NCBI GenBank assembly: GCA_963576475.1
Contig: OY754980.1
Coordinates: forward strand, 19,663,822-19,727,821
Reading direction: 5' to 3'
DNA from: Molanna angustata
Lineage: Eukaryota; Arthropoda; Insecta; Trichoptera; Molannidae
Length of the DNA: 64,000 bases
Part shown: in pieces, positions 9,471 to 21,532 of the stretch
Layout of the letters: each line of letters starts with the position of its first letter
Position numbering within the stretch: the stretch's first letter is position 1
Notes under the pieces: generated by a model
The model's input: only the letters and a program-made list of their open reading frames with translations
Databases searched by the model: none
What the model was told of the DNA's origin: nothing
Made by a program: the position numbers and the translations under genes

Positions 9471-10440
9471 CAGAGTGTGCTGCAATATGACATAGGTAAT
9501 GTTCAAGTCAGTTGTCAGTTCTTGATGTCAATATTGTCAATTGAATGTTAAAGATCATGTGCATATAACTTACTAATATTCAATAGTTTTATTATTGTTT
9601 AGACGTTTTTTATAAATAATTAAACAAACTGATGTTTTTATCTTCGAGCTAACTAGAAGATGCGTATGGTGATACTGTGACACAGCGTTGAAAAGTGTAA
9701 TAGGAAAAGAATCGATCACATGGAAAAGTAGAATTAAGGAGAATTTTTTGATAAGTTTCGATTCCATAAACCTGTCCTATAGGTACGTCAAGAATATCAA
9801 TTCAATGACAGAAATAATATATTATTATGGTAGTAGACAGAAAGAATTAGGTACCTATGCTTTTAGCTATGTTTCCAAAGATTTCAGATATTTTGGTGAC
9901 ATTTCTGCCTTTTGCTAAAGTACACGGCATTATTACTTATGAAACGCAACGACTTAAAGGCGACTTTAAATTTTTAACGACCTTTAACTAAAGGGTCCTT
10001 TTGCTGCTTTTTATGAAACTGGTTGTATAAAGTATGCAATATATCTCTTGATGTACAGCCGTAATGTATTTATTATTTTCGGTAGGTTAAGTAAGTAGTA
10101 ATAATAGTAAGGCCATCCATATTGGAGATATTTACCCAAGATACCCGACCCGACCATAGCTGCAATCTCAAGTGTTACAGCTACCGTCAAAGGTTCCCCG
10201 GAGCGAAGCGGAGACCAGCATCGGGAGATATTTGGACTCGGTGATTGTTTGACATTTGTTTTGCCTCCGGGAACAAACAATACCCGCCACTCAATATCGC
10301 CCATACCTATAGGGTTGTCATTACTTACAGAAATCAACACGGGAAATTAAAACATGCACTTTTGATGACCAAAATGCATTCAACACCGAAACGCTGAGTT
10401 TTAACAGATACGTCTACTGCATGCAGGTATACCTATACAT
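9471..10440. other. spacer without recognisable gene
   Basis: AT-rich, apart from a segment at about 10120-10330 with more balanced composition. The minus frame through that segment (10340-10011) has no motif I recognise and degenerates into a run of tyrosines, so I do not call it a gene. Confidence 0.45.
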
Positions 10441-10445
10441 ACCTA

Positions 10446-11640
10446 GTGACGAACTACCTACATAGTAGACAATGTTATTTTGTCGAAATACAATTATTTC
10501 AGAGATTACATTTCTCAAACTATCTGCAAACTCTAAAACACCACAACACAAAACTACTGGAGACACGCAGATCAATCCAAGATATTTGTTTTCTATACAA
10601 AATTATTAACGGTCTGATCGACAGTGCACCCCTTCTATGCTCATTCCGTTTTCACTGTCCACTTAGAAGAAATAGAAACCAGTCTCTCTTTTACGTTGAA
10701 TCTTCTAGAACAAACTTTATGTTAAATTCATATTTTAATAGAGCTTGTACTGGGTACAACAGAAATTGTTTGAGTGATCCGGAGTTGGATATGTATGCTT
10801 CGAGTTTATACATAACTATTTAAAAAAATGTGAATTTGTCGGATATTTAATGTTCTCTGTTACGTTGTGCGCATGTTTACCGTTTTAATTGTGCCCCTTT
10901 AATTTAATTTAATTCAATATAATTTAACTAGGTTTTAATTTATACATTGAAAAACGTGGGGTAGGTATATATGAATCATAATATGAGTTTCCGGCGGTCA
11001 ATGCTTCCCCCCACTCCCTTCCCTACCTTTCTCCGTTCCCACCTTGTTTTCAAAATTGTTAAAATATTTTCAAAATTGTTATCATCTTTTAATACATATA
11101 TTTTCAAATATTGTAATTGGCAATATTTGATTTGGTTTAGGAAGCATATGATTCATTTTAACTACACCAACATAGTTAACTAGTCTCTTTCTATGATTCT
11201 GAAATAAAAATCGCGTCAGAGATTGGATTTATGACAGGTATTATGGCGGACATTAGGACCTGATTATTCTATTTTGTGTGAGCTCATAATATGTTTGTTG
11301 AGGTAAAGATTGTGAGTGCAGAAAGTTTAGATTGTGTAAAAGATTTTTAGATTGATTTAGATTGTTGTTTTATTTTTTTGATTGTTTTTGTTTGTTCTAT
11401 TTAGTGTGGAACGGGAACAATCACCTGGTTCATAATTGCATATAATTGTCAGTAAAAATTGTAAACTGCTAGCCCTAGAACAGGATTTCCTAGTTGGGCA
11501 GCAGTTATATACTAATGATTGTCATTATAAATATGGTGTGATAGAAGGTAAATAAAAAAGAATAAAATAAATATTATCATTGTATAAATTTTTCTTGTTT
11601 GCTGTTGTATTCCATAAAATAAATAAAATAAAAATGAGAC
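10446..11640 (+). pseudogene. Jockey/CR1-like RT C-terminal remnant with 3' UTR
   Basis: The frame 10446-10823 ends a reverse transcriptase: LLETRRSIQDICFLYKIING, then FHCPLRRNRN, LFYVESSRTNFM and a final YASSLYITI. The same order (PLRNGRLNYLFYVPRSNTN) occurs in the remnant at 45616-46098. Catalytic blocks are missing, as expected for a 5'-truncated copy. About 640 bp of AT-rich 3' UTR follows, with the stem-loop at 11464-11506 and an A-rich end with AAATAAATAAAATAAAAA near 11620-11635. Confidence 0.7.
11464..11506 (+). other. ACA/TAGT-type two-helix stem-loop
   Basis: Outer arms AACTGCT-GCCC and GGGC-AGCAGTT (one extra A in the 5' arm), 5' joint GAACA, inner hairpin AGGA/TCCT, 3' joint AGTT. 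It lies on the sense strand of the RT remnant that begins at 10446. Confidence 0.7.
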
Positions 11641-12077
11641 ACATAGTAATACGGGACGCGATGATAAAATACGGTGACAGTCTCGTATAGAAGGGACGTG
11701 TGGCAACCCTGCATCTACCTACTGGAGTCATTCATTTCACAAAAATATGTGACGAAAGCTTTAACTTAACAAACCAGTAATAAAGTAGGTATGTGCCAAT
11801 CAGGTGCCAATACAACAAATGACATACAGTAGGTACACTGAGAAAATGTTTTGATTCAAATATTACATACAGTAGGTACACTGAGAGAGGATTTTGATAC
11901 AAAAATCAGAATTCCGTGTTAAATATTCTAATTTTTTTAAACAAAATTCTGGTTTAAGGTCAGTATTTTTTACGTGTATAGGTTGTATTTTATGTGCATA
12001 AAAAGCTGCCTCTCTTGCAACGACTTACCTATTATTTTTTTGGCAGATGAATAATCTAATTATCTAAACAAATTATA

Positions 12078-12718
12078 TGTACATACATACATACCATCAC
12101 GTCACGTCCCTCGCGGGGTAGGCAGAGAGAACCGAACGCCACATTTTTCTATCCTGGCACACATCTCTCGCCTCGTCCACATTCATGCATCGTCTCACAC
12201 ATGTTCTTCTATTGTTCACGCTTCTAATCTTTTCGACTTTCAGAATATCGTTCACATGGTCGTGCCATCCCTTTCTTGAGCGTCCCTGGCATCTCATTCT
12301 ATTCCTATCCGCACTGTATATTTTCTTCGTCAGGCGTTCCTTATTCATTCTCCCAATGTGGTCAAACCATCTGAATGTGTTCACTTTCGTTCTTTAATGA
12401 CATCTTTCTTCATCTTACATTCTTTCCTTATGTCCTCATTTTTTACCCTGTCATACATCATAATATTACAAATTATTCGTAGCGATCTCATTTCAACTGT
12501 ATTTATTCTGCTTTCGTGCGACTTCAGCCATGTCCAGGAGGGCAAGTCTGGTTCAATCGGCGAAATCAAAACCCTCGTGATTACCCATATCATGGATATA
12601 ATTATTATATGGAGTTCTACAATATCTTTAGATGTCATAGAACTCCATCATACGATAATTATATCCATGATATGGGTAACTTAATCACTGGTTTCACTTG
12701 CATACGTCAGGTTGACGA
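12078..12718 (-). pseudogene. RTE-type retrotransposon 3' remnant split by a fold-back MITE
   Basis: The minus frames encode SRINTVEMRSLRIICN, DRVKNEDIRKECKMKKD, then FRWFDHIGRMNKERLTKKIY and WRSVLSAYPARD, the C-terminal part of RTE-clade endonuclease/RT proteins. The better copy at 62780-63358 shows the unbroken order. A short TACA/TACC repeat at 12080-12102 is its 3' tail. The fold-back element at 12538-12688 splits the 'ASET / W' region: upstream sequence resumes at 12690 with the complement of GCAAGTGAAACC. A frame change near 12390 breaks it further. Confidence 0.8.
12538..12688. mobile_element. fold-back MITE, right end deleted
   Basis: Same family as 15176-15358: GGGCAAGTCTGGTTCAATCG at the left, then GATTACCCATATCATGGATA and its complement. 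The right terminus is missing after ATCACT. It sits inside the RTE remnant, so it moved after that RTE copy. A TAACTTA at 12677-12683 replaces the TA seen in the family. Confidence 0.8.
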
Positions 12719-12883
12719 ATGTTTTTGTCTCATTCTTTGGTAAACTTCGACGAATGATTTTGTTTCATTCATCAATGATTTTGAACATAATATAGGTAGG
12801 TATACCTACAGAAAGTTATAAATAAACAAATAAAGGTAGTTTAATGTAATATATTCCATAGGATATAGTAGGTACCTACAACT

Positions 12884-12922
12884 AAATCACCTCGGAACAA
12901 GCTCAGCCTAGTTATGTGGTTT
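12884..12922 (+). other. ACA/TAGT-type stem-loop, weak inner helix
   Basis: Outer arms AAATCAC and GTGGTTT (one T:G pair), joint GGAACA, then AAGCTCAGCCT (inner pairing with one mismatch) and TAGTTA. No RT remnant was recognised directly upstream. Confidence 0.45.
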
Positions 12923-13168
12923 ATACAAAAAATATCCTTATATGAATTATTTTTGTTATTTTTTTTACTGTATTTCTTATTGGTTCTTTTTTATTTAATA
13001 TTAAGATATGCACAAGCAGCTTGTGCGTTACTGAAATTGTTTGATGTAGATTTCAATTTACTAAGTTCGCTGTATCCATCTTTTCGCATTCGCGTTGAAT
13101 AGGTAAGTATATAGTTTTTATATTTACTTAGATCATGATATAATATATAGAAATATATCATAGAAAAC

Positions 13169-13197
13169 TGCTTCACTAGGCAGTCTGTTCCGAAGCA
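13169..13197 (-). other. ACA/TAGT-type stem-loop
   Basis: Minus-strand sense: outer arms TGCTTC and GAAGCA, joint GGAACA, shortened inner part GACTGCC, joint TAGT. Lies about 250 bp from, and inverted to, the copy at 12884. Confidence 0.5.
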
Positions 13198-13591
13198 ATT
13201 TGATTCATATATTAATGGGGATTTGTTGTTGTTTTTTTTTCATTCAGGTAGACCTAAGCACACATTTATGCATTATTTGTAGTTATCTGTAGTGAAAACA
13301 CAAGTAGACACCAAAAGAGGATGGTGTCGCCAATAAAAACGGTGGATAGGTAGGTACTCGATGCTTTAACAAATAGAAACATGATGAGAAGCAAATAGGC
13401 GCATTTTACCTACATACTTACTTAGGTTTTAGTTAATACCTATCTATACCTACACATTTATATAAATATAGTCTCTGTGATTGCCAACTTCAGAGTGATG
13501 TTGTCACCATAATATTATATATTCTACTAGCGGACCCAACAAACGTTATCCTGACCAAACGTTGTCTTTCCTTTTTTTATTGACTTTTTAA

Positions 13592-13716
13592 CATCTCAAT
13601 ATAGACGAAGTAGGGATATTGTAGAAGAACCAGGAACTCGAGGCACCTACAGGGCTTACGACATGTCATCGGCTGGTTTACGTGATCACTTTATGCACTT
13701 GCGCAACCTTCACCAA
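13592..13716. repeat. dispersed repeat, copy 2 of 2
   Basis: Homologous to 1889-2017 over nearly its whole length, with scattered substitutions and a few small indels. Confidence 0.75.
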
Positions 13717-14114
13717 TCATACCTTCTTATTGAGTTCTATTATCAATGTGATTTTTGCAAGTTCTATATAAGTATTTGAATAGTGTGTAACAATTCACCT
13801 GAAAATAAGGAACTATACTATCGCCATCTATGAAGTAATGGAAAAGCCTTTTTTGTTGTTTATAAAAAAAAGCGTTTATTACTTATGAAATCAACTAGGT
13901 ATACTTATTTATAATGTAATAATTAATCAATATTTACGTATGAATCAACAATCATTTTTTTGTCGAGTGTAACCAGTTATATTGTAAATTCCCAATAAAC
14001 AGCACAAAATAAACAGTAGGTAAGTAGGTATACGTAAATAAATAAAAAAAATATATATTACTATCGAGAATATCCTTTCTGCTACTACAAATCGGTTTAA
14101 TGATTTTTTTTTAC

Positions 14115-14215
14115 TTTACCGGATCCGATAATCGAATCCGTCCAATCCGGTTCCGGTAAAATTCTAATGATGCCGGTTCCGCCGGACACCGAATCCGGAT
14201 TCCGGGTTGTAATCC
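14115..14215. repeat. CCGGTTCCG-type short repeat block
   Basis: CpG-containing run of variants of CCGGATTCCGG and CCGGTTCCGG in otherwise AT-rich DNA, ending TGTAATCCCTAATCG. Looks like a small transposon with an internal short-period repeat; family not identified. Confidence 0.45.
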
Positions 14216-14466
14216 CTAATCGTGAACTATGTAAGAATTTATTTTGCCTGTTGTATTTTCGAATTCTCGGCTCTTACGAGACACCAGAAAGTAATGATAG
14301 AAAAAAAATAATTAAAATCGGTTAAGAGTTCAGTGACATACACACGTACAGAAAAATTACCTATAGGTATATTTAAAGATTCGAGGATATATAAAGAAGG
14401 GACCCAATCACACCCACATTAAAAATTTCATCAAAATTGATTCAGCCGTCAAATAGGAGTTCAGTT

Positions 14467-14580
14467 ACATAATAATAATAATAATAAATTTGGATGATTT
14501 ATATAGCGCCATTTTCGTGAATATCTCACCTCAAGGGCGCTGACCACGTTAACCACGTATACATAGAAGAACTAAACGAA
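14467..14580 (-). repeat. L2/CR1-like retrotransposon 3' tail
   Basis: Minus-strand sense: CAGCGCCCTTGAGGTGAGAT, then TGGCGCTATATAAAT and ATT repeats. It matches the 3' end of the L2-like copy at 22423-23494. The GCGCTATATAAAT plus trinucleotide tail is characteristic of L2-type elements. Confidence 0.8.
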
Positions 14581-15175
14581 CGCGTTGTGGATGTATACGA
14601 ATTATCTACTATGCTAATATATGTAAGCTCAATCTTTTACATATCCTTTGAAATTATACAATAAATAATAATACATTTTTCTATTATTTCTGACAAAAGG
14701 GACCTATATATTTTTTTCATTTCTTTTAAATAATTTCCATGTGTTGATCCACCGCTCTCTATTAAAGAGATTTATCTCACTATTTCTCCATAAAAAGAAA
14801 ATATACGGTAATACACAAAATTTACAGTAAGTAAAATGTTATATCAATGAACTAAGTTGATACCTATTTTTTTATTTTTATAAAATGCTAAAACTTTTTT
14901 GATATATAAATACGATTTTATTTTGAACGAAATACATTATATTGAGTACCTCTGATTTACAATCCAGACAGGAGCTGTTCTCAGTCAATGGGATTTGCTA
15001 AGGATTATATTTCTCTGTAAACAATGCTTCCTCAAATGGTTCCAAATCGCTTACATATCCTAACTATTATAAAGCTCTTAAGTGTTTGATCAGAGCAGAA
15101 CTTTATTTGTAAACTCATTTTTAAATAGGTTTTATGTTCATTAATTTTATAACAAGGTATTATTTATTGATATGG

Positions 15176-15358
15176 GGGGCAAGTCTGGTTCAATCGGCGA
15201 AATCAAAACCCTCGTGATTACCCATATCATGGATATAATTATTATATGGAGTTCTATAATATCTTTAGATGTCATAGAACTCCATACGATAATTATTATA
15301 TCCACGATGTGGGTAATCACTAGGGTTTTGATTTCGCCGGCCGAACCAGACTTGCCCC
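15176..15358. mobile_element. complete fold-back (long-TIR) MITE
   Basis: 183 bp from GGGGCAAGTCTGG to CCAGACTTGCCCC. The two halves are near-perfect inverted repeats of about 80 bp, meeting near 15270, so the single strand would fold into one long hairpin. No ORF of substance. Other copies are at 2555-2835 and 12538-12688. No clear target duplication is visible. Confidence 0.85.
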
Positions 15359-15396
15359 TCTGAATACTAATGAGTTTGAAACAATTACAGATAGAT

Positions 15397-15453
15397 ATCG
15401 CTTCTCGGCCTGTTGGTTAAGATCAAAGTATAATAATACAGATATATCCTAAA
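15397..15453 (+). pseudogene. U2 snRNA-derived fragment
   Basis: Starts ATCGCTTCTCGGCCT and continues TTAAGATCAAAGT, matching the 5' end of U2 snRNA (known to begin AUCGCUUCUCGGCC..., then CUAAGAUCAAAGU) with a few substitutions over about 33 nt. After that only scattered similarity (ACAGATATATCC) remains; the branch-point recognition segment and Sm site are missing. It is a truncated pseudogene or the head of a U2-derived short element, not a working gene. Confidence 0.7.
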
Positions 15454-15574
15454 AAATGATCAAAACTAAGCCAAATTCTTGTGTAAAATCAAAATCGGTG
15501 AGGTGATTTTCTTCTATTAGGTCTAAACCAGCAAACTAGCGCTCTGCTACCGAACCATATATTTTATTTTTTTT

Positions 15575-15885
15575 TATTTATTTTGAATATGTATAATTCG
15601 ACATTTTTTTTTGTTTCTTGCCGTTCACCAACGATTGTAGTGGTTTTCGGCATGTAACAAATTAAATTATATGATCTAGATTAGATCCTATAAATATTTA
15701 ATTTGAAGAAATTTGAAGCGAACTATATGGGTTCATTTTGAAATAAAGAACATCTCTTTTATATTTAGAGCAGCTAAAAAGGACATGGTTCAAATCCTCC
15801 TCCTCTCCACCACCACAATCGCAGACGACTGAGTCCACGATATTCATGGGTTTATATTTAGAATAAGCAGGGATTTTAAAAATTC
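15575..15885 (-). pseudogene. I-like ORF2 C-terminal remnant
   Basis: The minus strand encodes VDSVVCDCGGGEEED and then LNHVLFSCSKYKRD, a C-X-C ... H-X4-C finger like the C terminus of ORF2 in the intact I-like element. A/T-rich tail sequence borders it at 15566-15590. In-frame stops follow. Confidence 0.55.
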
Positions 15886-15904
15886 AAAAACTTTTTCTGT
15901 ACTG

Positions 15905-16680
15905 TTCAATTCGTTGATCAGAAGTACGCTGGAGTATGGCTCCGTTATCTGGAATCCCCAGTATCAAGTGCATATCAACAATATAGAACGAGTGCAGAGA
16001 AAGTTTATGAAACGCTTGGCTTATCGTAATATTGTTGCATCATCCCTATCTACACTTATATCTAGACGTAATTGTTATGACATTCAATTTCTGTATAACA
16101 TTTTAAATAATCATATTGATTGTCCAGATTTATTATCATATACATATACACTTCAATGTACCGGTTCGTCGCTCTAGGCACACTACTCTTTTTCGACCCA
16201 AAAATTACAGGACTAACGCCGCGACAAATACAACCATCAACAGAATTATTAACACATATATAAAACACGAGAACACGCTTAACTTGGACCTATTCAACGA
16301 TAATATAAATTCATTTCGTCAAAAGTTAAAAACACTTATTTAATAGGCCTAATCATTACGCACCATACATATGCTTGCAACCTCACATACGCACCACTCA
16401 CACATACACACACTCACACACATTCATTGCACATTCACTCTCGCACATATACTTACTACACATATAAACACAGTGATACCATGAGAATACGGATACATGT
16501 AAATGTACCTACCTATAAAATATTATGTTACTTTGATAGTATTGTAAGCTTATAATTGATGTATGGAGTGGGTATTAAGGCAAGTTATTATATATTCTGT
16601 ATTTATTTTTACTTCATACATTGTTAGCTTCAATTTGAATAAAAAATAAAATAAATTAAAAAAATAAAAATAAAAAATTC
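15905..16680 (+). pseudogene. Jockey/CR1-like RT C-terminal remnant
   Basis: Encodes RSTLEYGSVIWNPQY, then IERVQRKFMKRLAYR and, in a second frame from about 16116, FNVPVRRSRH and FRQKLKTLI, the usual order for the thumb and C terminus of these RTs. The frames are joined at 16141-16146, where TACATA contains 4 bp more than the related proteins require. A 3' UTR with CA-rich repeats (16380-16450) and an A-rich end near 16640-16680 follows. Confidence 0.75.
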
Positions 16681-17308
16681 ATCTTGTGCAATTAATACTT
16701 ACTTAAGACAGCAGTGTCCTACTCGCATACAACAAATTGAATTCGTCATATTCGAATTTATTTTTATTTGAACATAATTTATATGTAACAGAGTGAACGG
16801 GGAAGTTACCTATGTCAGTTATGAGGATTCATCAACACATCAACACAGTTTTGGCTTTTTGCATTTCTTTCCCTGTCACCATAGAGCGGTGGGTGGGTGT
16901 AGTAGTCATCATGGCTCGCGAGTCTCCTGTCCCATAGTAGGTAGATAGGTAAATATTGAATAAATATTGAACCCTATTCCGACTGAGGACAAACATACAC
17001 AGGCCCACCTGCTAATGGATTTAAACTCATTGAATTAGTTATAAGTGTTTGTCTTGCACTTCGCTTCACTTACATTCTCCGCATTCGTATAAATATATCT
17101 ACATACCTATACATATTTATCTCTTTGAAACATAATTCTTCCATATTTATTTTCTGCTTTGCTCAAACGGTTAGCAAGCATTTCATTGAACAATAATTAA
17201 TTACAAAGCTACCGGTATTACTCAATAACAACAGGTACATAGGTACCTTCTCGTCAAACATTCGTACAAACCGTATTTTTATGAAAGTAGAGAAGTTTGT
17301 CGTTCATA

Positions 17309-17500
17309 ATGCAACTGTAGTGCCACAATCAGCAATATGCAATTGTAGTTCCACACTAAGCAAAATGCAATTGTAGTGCCACACTAAGCAAAATGCAAAT
17401 GTAGTGCCACACTGTGATAAATGCAATTGTAGTGCCACACTGATAAAAATGCAACTGTAGTGCAACACTGAGCAACATGCAACTGTAGTGCAACACTGAG
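17309..17500. repeat. 28-bp minisatellite, about 7 units
   Basis: Unit of the type ATGCAATTGTAGTGCCACAC plus an 8-bp variable end (TAAGCAAA and relatives). Spacing of 28 bp is exact for the first units (17309, 17337, 17365). It abuts the RTE remnant that follows. Confidence 0.9.
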
Positions 17501-17569
17501 TAAAAAATAATGTTTCAACAACCATGAAAAAAATCTTTGATGGGCACAGAAAATCTGGGATTATGGTGG

Positions 17570-18105
17570 ATGCGACCTTGAATGAGAATGTACGAGAGTA
17601 CAAGTATACTAGGGACACATAATGAAAACAGGCTGATAAACCCAAACGGCTAAGACAAAAAGATGAAGTTGCGCAGCTTTTGGGCAGATTCTCAAAAATT
17701 GGAGACTTGGAGACTGACAATGACCCAGAAATTGCCGAGAATCTAAAGGTAACCCAAACAGCCATGGAAAAAGCCATGCTGGGATTAAGTCTGAAAGCCA
17801 GGCCGCGAAATGACACCATCACGCCACGGACAAAAATGTTTGATGTCGTTCGCCGCATTCTTACCTTGGAACGGAGATGAGCAGGCCACGGTACACTGAA
17901 GACAGATGGCCAAGGATAATGTTATCTTGGAGACCGCGAATGACAACCAGAAGTGTTGAGTGACCACCAATGAGATGGAGAGACGACATCAGCCGTCATG
18001 CTGGTGTCACTTGGATCCTTAGAGCACAAGATAGAGGGGTTTGGAAGAAGCCCTCGTCCAGGAGTGGACGGGATGAGGCTGAGAAAAAGACGACGAAGAA
18101 ATCAT
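17570..18105 (+). pseudogene. RTE-clade RT C-terminal remnant
   Basis: Shows NENVREYKY, then TAMEKAMLGLSLKARPRND, TPRTKMFDVVRRI and a GH motif, followed in other frames by WR and a final RKRRRR-type end. This matches a second RTE subfamily ('AMERAMLGVSL ... RWAGHIAR' type), distinct from the VLSAYP subfamily. Several stops and frameshifts. Confidence 0.7.
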
Positions 18106-18109
18106 TAAT

Positions 18110-20420
18110 TTAGTAAACCTAATCTATGTAACATCAATAGCATTTTATAATATACCCACTACATGCAGGCAGCAAACTGCTGCTATGAGGTGCCAAAAAT
18201 ATAACTATTAGCAGAAATAAAAAATATATAAACTTAAGTTTATTTAGAATAATTTAGATATTTTAAATTGTAAGTTTGGTTTGTAAATTATTTTTTAATC
18301 AAATTTTCCCAGTACATTAAGACAAAAGCTTGATATTTACAATGCAATAGTTATTGAAATAGTAAAATTTACATATACACATTATTATACCCAATTTGGT
18401 TGACAAAAAAATCATAGAACCAAACATTTTAAAGGCAGAAATTATCGAGATCTATATATAAAAATGATTATTTTCAAAATGTGTGGCATCGGGTCGAACG
18501 ACCGACATGTTATAAAAAAATGCACATTTGAAAACTCAAAGTACCACCCTAAATACATTTTTACGTACATTAAGTGTTTACTTAAGAATAAAATATCACA
18601 TTCTAATTACGATGATATGAGAAATTGACACACAAAATGTGCTGCCAAACGTCGTTTCAACAGCGTCGAATAATAAAAACCATCAAAAATAATCCGAAAT
18701 GTCATTATATTTCATTCGCACGGTGCAGGCTCATTAAAATACAAATAAAATCATTATGGGCGAACTGTCGCTGTATCCGAATTCGCTATATGCGAGTATC
18801 TATCTTAAGAGTTGTGTTTTGTTGGTTTACTTGAGTAAACAGAGATTAGCATCTCTTGTAACTACCATATTGGCGGGTGAATATAGGTATATATCTAATT
18901 GATTCATCATTTATTAAATGTTGTCGATTGGCATTAGCAGCATTATGTAGAAAGTGAAAACTGCTCTGTGCGAATGTTTTATACTATCAGTATTTAATAA
19001 ATAATATGTATGAATAATATTATGTGGAGTATCCTAAGTAGAGAAAGCTGAACGATCCCACTAATTGTGTCTTGGTTCAGGGCGAGGTCTCGTTCGATAA
19101 CCTTTGAAACCCCTGACTTTATGGATAATGCAGGCGTGTATTCGTTTATTTTTTTACTATTTATTAACGATTTAATATGTATTATAAATTTATGTCCATA
19201 TAAATTTAAATCGGACACTGCCCTGCTCAATCCTATTCGGTAATTTCTTCCAACCACCCAGATACTATGTAATACATATACCAAACTGCAGAAAACAGTT
19301 AAAAAGAAACGTGTTTATTAAATTACAAAATAATACAAGAAAAAAAATAGAAAGACTTTTAAACAATTATTATCTTAGTTGTTTGCTATAAATCTTAGTT
19401 ATGTTTTTTGAACATGGCATTCACATAAAAATAAATCTAGATATTGAGAGCCTTATAATTGATAGAATCATAAAGAAAAGCCTTCTTTTGTAAATAGAAA
19501 ATTTACCAGCTCTGCTTTCATTAATCAAAAAGTTGTAAATTTCCTTAATAATATATAATTTATACTAAAAAAAATAAAATAATATGATTAGTAGGGACGC
19601 CATTCGTCAAAATTCGTCAAAATTATCGAGACGTTATCGATACTTTCTCGACACGTTATCCGTTAAGGATTTAATGTGAAAAAATCTTAAAAAGTGTGAA
19701 ACCAATTCTCCCTTTCATAGTACACATGGTATAAATTAACACCAGTACAGTAAAAATAAATTAAGACTACTATAGTACAGTAAAAATAAATTAACACTAC
19801 TATATAACAGTAAAATTAATTCTACTCTGTAAACTTAATGCGTCACTGAATACCTAATCTCACCGCGATAAATCTTTTTACTCGAATAATATTATTTAAA
19901 ATAAGTATATTATTTTACAGAACATTGTCATGTTCTATGTTATTATTTATTCTCGTCTGTTACTAACATCTCTGTTATTTAATATTCAAAAATATTATGA
20001 AAATTCTTATGCTCGTTCGTATTGACCAGACAATGACGCCAACGAACGCTTATGAAATCTGTTTTAGAAAATTGATTTGAAAATTAAATATTTTCTCTAA
20101 ACATTTTATTTGCAATGACTTTTTCCTTAATTCTCTTCGTTGATATACCATACTACTACTGGCATAAAAGATTCAACAAAATACACATAAAAATATCATA
20201 CAAAAATACAAACTTATTTTTATTTTTTTCTCCATATTTAGATAAACATTAATTTCAAGAGTTTGTACCTATCGTTTATCCTTGTGGCTAAATTTTTTTT
20301 TTCGATAATTATTAGAAAAGATTAATGTTCTTGAATCTCTGATGGACAGTTTCATTCAGATCTTATAAGAATAATTTAAAGTATCTATATGATATTGAGC
20401 TTCCATTATAATATAAATAA
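18110..20420. other. AT-rich spacer with minor repeats
   Basis: No gene recognised. A GGCAATAAG-type fragment (TCGGTAATTTCTTCCAACCA) lies at 19236-19258, and a degenerate triplication of ACAGTAAAAATAAATTAA at 19745-19815. Confidence 0.5.
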
Positions 20421-20421
20421 C

Positions 20422-20652
20422 GGCCTTCGTGGCTCAGTTGGTTGGGTATCTAACTACTGATCCAAAGGTCCCGGGTTCGATTCCCGGTGGAGACATAGTT
20501 TTTAATTGTGTTTTCAGTCTGGATCTGTGAGACGATTAATATCGTAAGTCTCCAGAATGTGGCAACTTGTTATTGGGTGCGTGTTAAATTAATATTTGAC
20601 ATAATGCCTGTTAGTTGCCCGAGAAGCAATATTAAATAAATAAATAAATAAT
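20422..20652 (+). mobile_element. tRNA-derived SINE, complete copy
   Basis: The tRNA-like head contains a consensus A box TGGCTCAGTTGG (20430-20441) and a perfect B box GGTTCGATTCC (20474-20484), the internal pol III promoter. A tRNA-unrelated body follows (TTTTCAGTCTGGATCTGTG, CTTGTTATTGGGTGCG) and an AAAT-repeat tail. The anticodon arm cannot be folded convincingly, so it is not a functional tRNA. Minus-strand relatives: 94-250, 25026-25153 and 26441-26563. Confidence 0.85.
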
Positions 20653-20740
20653 AAACACTTCCTTGCACCCTGCGCAAGTGGCGAGTTTATTGCCATATGA
20701 CATTATTTTCCAACTAACCAGTGTTTCCAATATAAACTTA
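20653..20740 (-). repeat. 3'-end repeat abutting the SINE
   Basis: Contains TTGCGC-like and TGGCGAGTTTATTGCCATAT sequence; its reverse complement recurs at 34725-34825. Confidence 0.65.
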
Positions 20741-21532
20741 AGTAATAACTTAAACAGTGTTTATAACATAAACTTGAATCATAAAATTAATTCAAATTCA
20801 CCTTTACTTGAATAGATATTTGATACAATTTTGAAACTTTGTTTCACCAATTAACATACTTTCACGTATAAAGTTATTTTTTACTTTAATAATGATGGTT
20901 GTATCTATTTATTTGACAGATATATTTCCTTTATATCGAAAACCTTCATGTCTATTTAATTACAGTTTGTTAATTATGTTTTTATTTGTATGTTGGTACC
21001 TACTTGTTCACTCAAAACACTCCAAAACGTTCATTGGTAGAAAGAAAAATACCACATACTAACCTGAAGAAACAGAATAATAAAACTATACGATTTTTAC
21101 TATAAATATTTTTTTGCGATCTAGTACATAGGTTTAAAAATAATGTCCCGAGTCATTCAAATAGATAGGTACCTAAACAATCAAACATTTTATGACAATG
21201 TTGCAATTGATAAGAATTTCATTGTATGTATGTAGGTACCTATATGTGAACATATCGTTGAGTGAATTATTTTTATTATAGCAATTAATAATATTTATTA
21301 ACAAAAATTACCTATTTATATTATCGGCACATTAAAATGATATGCACCGTGGATGTGTAAATCAACAAATAATAATTCTAAATATATGCAATTACCGACA
21401 TTTTATTAGGTACCTATGTACTGACATGTTACCCACAGTATTTCTGTGAATCTAAGTTTTAGACGAAAAATAAATGTCACTATGTGATCAAGATTTAAAA
21501 AAAAATCAGATACAAATAAAAACGAGTGGGTT

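Noticed and set aside
10011..10340. A 109-residue gene on the minus strand
   Set aside because: No recognisable domain and the C-terminal half is a Tyr run from TAG/TAA-type repeats; insufficient support.
12914..13102. A small membrane protein (62 residues, very hydrophobic)
   Set aside because: Hydrophobicity reflects T-rich DNA; the start lies within a stem-loop region of probable retrotransposon origin.
17304..17858. A 184-residue minus-strand gene
   Set aside because: It is antisense to the RTE remnant and its C terminus is the translated 28-bp minisatellite.
18994..19284. A 96-residue minus-strand gene
   Set aside because: Begins inside a dispersed 3'-end repeat and has no motif; likely chance.
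20422..20495. A functional tRNA gene
   Set aside because: A and B boxes are good but the anticodon and acceptor stems do not fold, and relatives continue into the same non-tRNA body: it is a SINE head.
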